Assembly: GCA_903813345.2 (NCBI GenBank)
Contig: CAIIXF020000007.1
Coordinates: forward strand, 14,426,714 to 14,490,713
Source: Owenia fusiformis
Lineage: Eukaryota; Annelida; Polychaeta; Sabellida; Oweniidae
Direction: 5' to 3'
DNA: 64,000 bases
Position numbers and translations under genes: made by a program. Positions 60,584 through 64,000 of the stretch are shown piece by piece. How positions within the stretch are numbered: the first letter of the stretch is position 1; each line of letters begins with the position of its first letter. The notes under the pieces were generated by a model. The model was given only the letters and a program-made list of their open reading frames with translations, had not been told where the DNA came from and did no database searches.

Positions 60584-63500
60584 GACGCAGTACCATGACA
60601 ACTGACTTCAACTAAGTTAAACTTGTTACATAAACAAAATCAAAATATATATGTAGCTATTTTGAAACCTGACATACTATAACTTTATGTTTTGAAATCA
60701 CTTTCAATGTGTAACAAATTATTTCCTTCTTAACAAAATAATTTTATTTGTATGTTTCAAATCAAATCCATCGTTTTGCATCAGTAGCTGAAAATTAGAA
60801 AAGGATTCCATATTTGTTACATCAATGCATGAAATATTACACCTCCTGTAATGAGTGTGGGCAACTTCTTGAAGCTATGATGAAATGTGTGGACAAAGCC
60901 CAGAAAAATCGTATCGTATTTTAATAAAAAAATACTAATACACGTCGCACGAAACTGGGGACAATTAGAGTAACATTATGGCGTCAAAATACAATACAAT
61001 GGGCAGTATAGGGCGCAATCAGCATTATACACTGCGTCAAATGTGAAATTCCAAGCAATTTCTAGACGTGCAAAGATAGTCTAGGAACTCCGCGTATCTA
61101 GAGATTCCAAGACGTGTCAAGAGGTGCAAAGACCTCGCGTGTAAAGAGCGTGTCAAGAGTTTTGATATCTCTTTGCACAGCCTTATCAAAACAAACAGTA
61201 TAATTAGACTGGCCACATGTTTTTATGCCCTATAGTCGCGCTTAATTATACTTAACTAGGATTGGAATATAACAATCATTTTAATTTCGTGTTAATAATA
61301 ATTTGTGTTTTTTAAATCATTATCAAAATAAAATTAATTTAAAAGTATGCGTGTGCGTGTAAGTATAGGCAATAGCTTAGTCGGAATGAGTAGATGTGTG
61401 CAGATGGAGATCGCCTATGTATTTTGCTAAATCTGACATTTTTACAGGATCATGTTAAAGATCAAATGAAAACACGAAATGTGTTTTTCTTAGGTTTATC
61501 TACCCTGATTTCGAGTGATTTTAACTTGGACGCATATTCCTAGATATTAAAACAGTTTGAATAATTAACAAAGTCCACTTTGAACCGTGTCAATCAAATT
61601 ATCAATTGTCAAATATGTAGATAGCACATGCAGGCCCGAATACAGGGGGGATAGATTGGTTCTAGCGACCCCCCCCCCCCCCTCCGTGACCAAAATTGCA
61701 TTTTTTTACCCCATACTGAGCACCTTTTAAATTATTTTGCTCATTTTTGAACTAACATTGCCAAAAGTAAACTCCCCCTGGAATTTCTTAAAAAAGTAAC
61801 CCACCCCTTGGCAAATCCTGGCTATGGGTCTGAAACGCCTGAAACATGCTCTGATATAATGAGGCATATTCTGTGATCTGAGCATATCAGATGGGAAGAG
61901 TTATGAATGTCAATAAGTGTGATTGTTATCATGTAATCATCTACCTTAATGTCAATACATTACATAATGTAGTAAGGCATTGTACATGTATTTAACAACA
62001 GGCACATCCTTCTTCAAAGGACTTCATTTATACTTGTAAAATACCCTTCCAGCGAGGATGCAATAGGCACAGTTACACAAGTTTTATGACCCCAATTAGA
62101 TGAAATATGAGCTGGGATGAAAGATCTCAAAAATCAAGGGCTGGGAAGATTTGAGATGTCATGGTTTACTATCATGACGCTGAAACATGTGTCGCTTATT
62201 GTCACCTGTATTGATCATGATGGGGCGACGGCAGTGCCCCGAGTCTTTTTGATCTGTTTAATCTTATTAGTTACTATTTAAAATTGAATAATTTAGGACC
62301 CCGGAAGCAAAACAACTCTTTGTTATGAAAGGAATACACCACCCACATGGACAGAACCCCTCATGTAAACCATCTATAAATACCTTTGAAATCAATTTGA
62401 TTTTCGATCTACATCTGAATCTCAGATGGAGAGTACTCTTTGACAAGATCAACATTTAAAAGTGTAGGAAAGTTTTGATAAAGATGTTTAATAGCTAATT
62501 ATTCAGACATATTGTTCTTTCATGTTGACGATCATCGAACATAATTGCAATCAACTTCCATGATATTTGCAATTTTGAATTTTGAATTATTTTGAATGCA
62601 AATGTACTCAAGTACTATATCCTGAGTTCTGCCCGGATCCCCGAAAACGTTTAAAATCAAACTCGATTATTTAGCTAGACTTCAAAATAAGGCATTCAAT
62701 AGAAACATGAAATCCATATCACTGTATAAATTGTGGAATTTCTAGTAATCTTTAGACGTGCTTAGCCGGTCTAGAAACTCTGCGTATCTAGAGATATTGA
62801 CCAGGGCCTACACCAATATTCTTAACACCACTTATTAAAGGATGCATGCATCAAGGGGTAGACATCATTCAAAAGACATAAACATGACCGGGTCGGTCAG
62901 GGGAAGGTTTGCATACGATGCAATTTGTACATGCAAGCTCATTTTTCACATATAAATTAATAAAGTCGATTCCTTGGGAATACGTTATTGGGTTTATAAG
63001 CGTAACGAGGAGAAGCGATGGGTTCGCACCCCTCCTACAAGCAATAAAAGGTACCATAAGGTAGAGGAAGAAAAGAGCATTAAATTGATTTTTTGTTTGA
63101 AGCTTCTAGCTCAGGTTTGAAGGAAGTTGCATCATTTTCGTAAAAATTCAAAACAAATATTTTTTGCCTCATTTATGTCACGATCGCACCCCCCGACTGA
63201 AAACCTAAATATTTTGGTGATTGCATCACCACTCCCCCCGACTGAAAGCTGGCTACGGCCCTGGGGTTTTATCGAAAACTATATCGTCAACATTTTATCA
63301 TTATGCGGAAAGTCCAATATGAAATCTTAAATGGTAAATATGTTGCATTTATGGAGGGAATTCCACTGTAAACTATAATGTGAATGTTTGATATGAATAC
63401 TTCCATACAACCATCAATATCCATTCTTTTGAAATAAGATGTTACAACAAAGGGAATATTGAAAACTACAGTGGTAAGAGCATCTTTCTGACTGCTAATT

Positions 63501-64000
63501 ATGTGTATCAACATTTTGATTGCACCACAGCTGGAGATTAAATCTTATAATAATTTGATCAAAGGGATTGTAATTTTCCCCAATTCGCTTATCTATGTTA
63601 CAATCTGTATACTTGTTATATTGTGAGCGGTATATGTTGATAAACCAAAAAGATATGTTTTTTGGATATCAACATTTAGAAAAAAGTGTAAGATACCATT
63701 CTATATATTTTCTTAGTGTTTAGCATAGGTAAGAATGGGGGATGGGCTGGCGGGGGTCCGTCTTTGAATAATTCCAAGGGGTTCATATATTATCACAATT
63801 TTGCAACAAAATCACTTGGAAAGTGCATGATTTGAAAGATTATTTGGCCAAGGCGTCCGCTATTAACATGAGTATGAATTTTATAAAAAAAAATTACTTG
63901 AATCAAAATCGAAGAATTCCTTGCCCCGTGTGTTCACCATTCACCCCGGGAGTTCACACTCGGCTCAGGTGGGGTACCTTTTTTACATTTGATTTGGTAT
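60584..64000. other. 3' flank of gene C, no supported gene
   Basis: A repeat copy at about 60941-61015 (CGTCGCACGAAACTGGGGAC) is related to the sequence around the Harbinger-type MITE at 52680-53215. Two copies of a sequence with 'tctaga.actc.gcgtatctagaga' lie at about 61070-61115 and 62745-62800. A C-run occurs at 61670-61682. The open frames here are short and unsupported. Confidence 0.45.

Overview
The window is a piece of animal nuclear genome. Its genes are split by GT-AG introns of 0.1 to 3.6 kb, the DNA is AT-rich, and the spaces between and inside genes are packed with short DNA transposons, tRNA-derived SINEs and tandem repeats. The gene content (animal GH10-like proteins with a carbohydrate-binding front, a multi-copy neuropeptide precursor, a secreted protein family without known domains) points to a marine invertebrate. 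A lophotrochozoan is my best guess, but the sequence does not settle the phylum.

Seven protein-coding genes can be reconstructed. (1) A secreted neuropeptide-type precursor on + (2867-4114) has 17 KK-W-Y-G motifs, 14 of them in a strict 45-base tandem array. (2) Two paralogues of a secreted protein of about 700 residues, here called family D, lie on - (D1 12787-15926, D2 29297-35881) with the same four-exon structure. (3) Three paralogues of a CBM4/9-like plus GH10-like protein lie on + (A 17384-25310, B 38623-46690, C 47911-60583). Each has 12 exons with almost identical exon lengths. (4) A two-exon type II membrane nucleotide-diphospho-sugar transferase lies on - (26226-27951).

The layout suggests that a divergent pair was duplicated. 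D1 sits head-to-head with A, and D2 sits head-to-head with B. C is one more tandem GH10-like copy after B. All three GH10-like proteins keep the GH10 fold motifs but have lost the catalytic nucleophile Glu (Arg, Arg or Asn instead) and have Asp in place of the acid/base Glu, so they look like non-catalytic sugar-binding pseudo-glycosidases. D and GH10-like proteins are both predicted to be secreted and are paired twice, so they may be co-expressed and act together outside the cell. This is inference.

The rest is mobile DNA. It includes two mariner-like elements with transposase fossils (one split by a LINE fragment with a 13-bp target duplication), a third mariner-type MITE, a Harbinger-type MITE with a TTA duplication and a visible paralogous empty site, a 1252-bp element with CACGGTG ends and a 5-bp duplication (Transib/RAG-like signature), long hairpin MITEs, two SINE families and a 22-bp minisatellite. 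I found no rRNA, no convincing functional tRNA gene and no CRISPR array.
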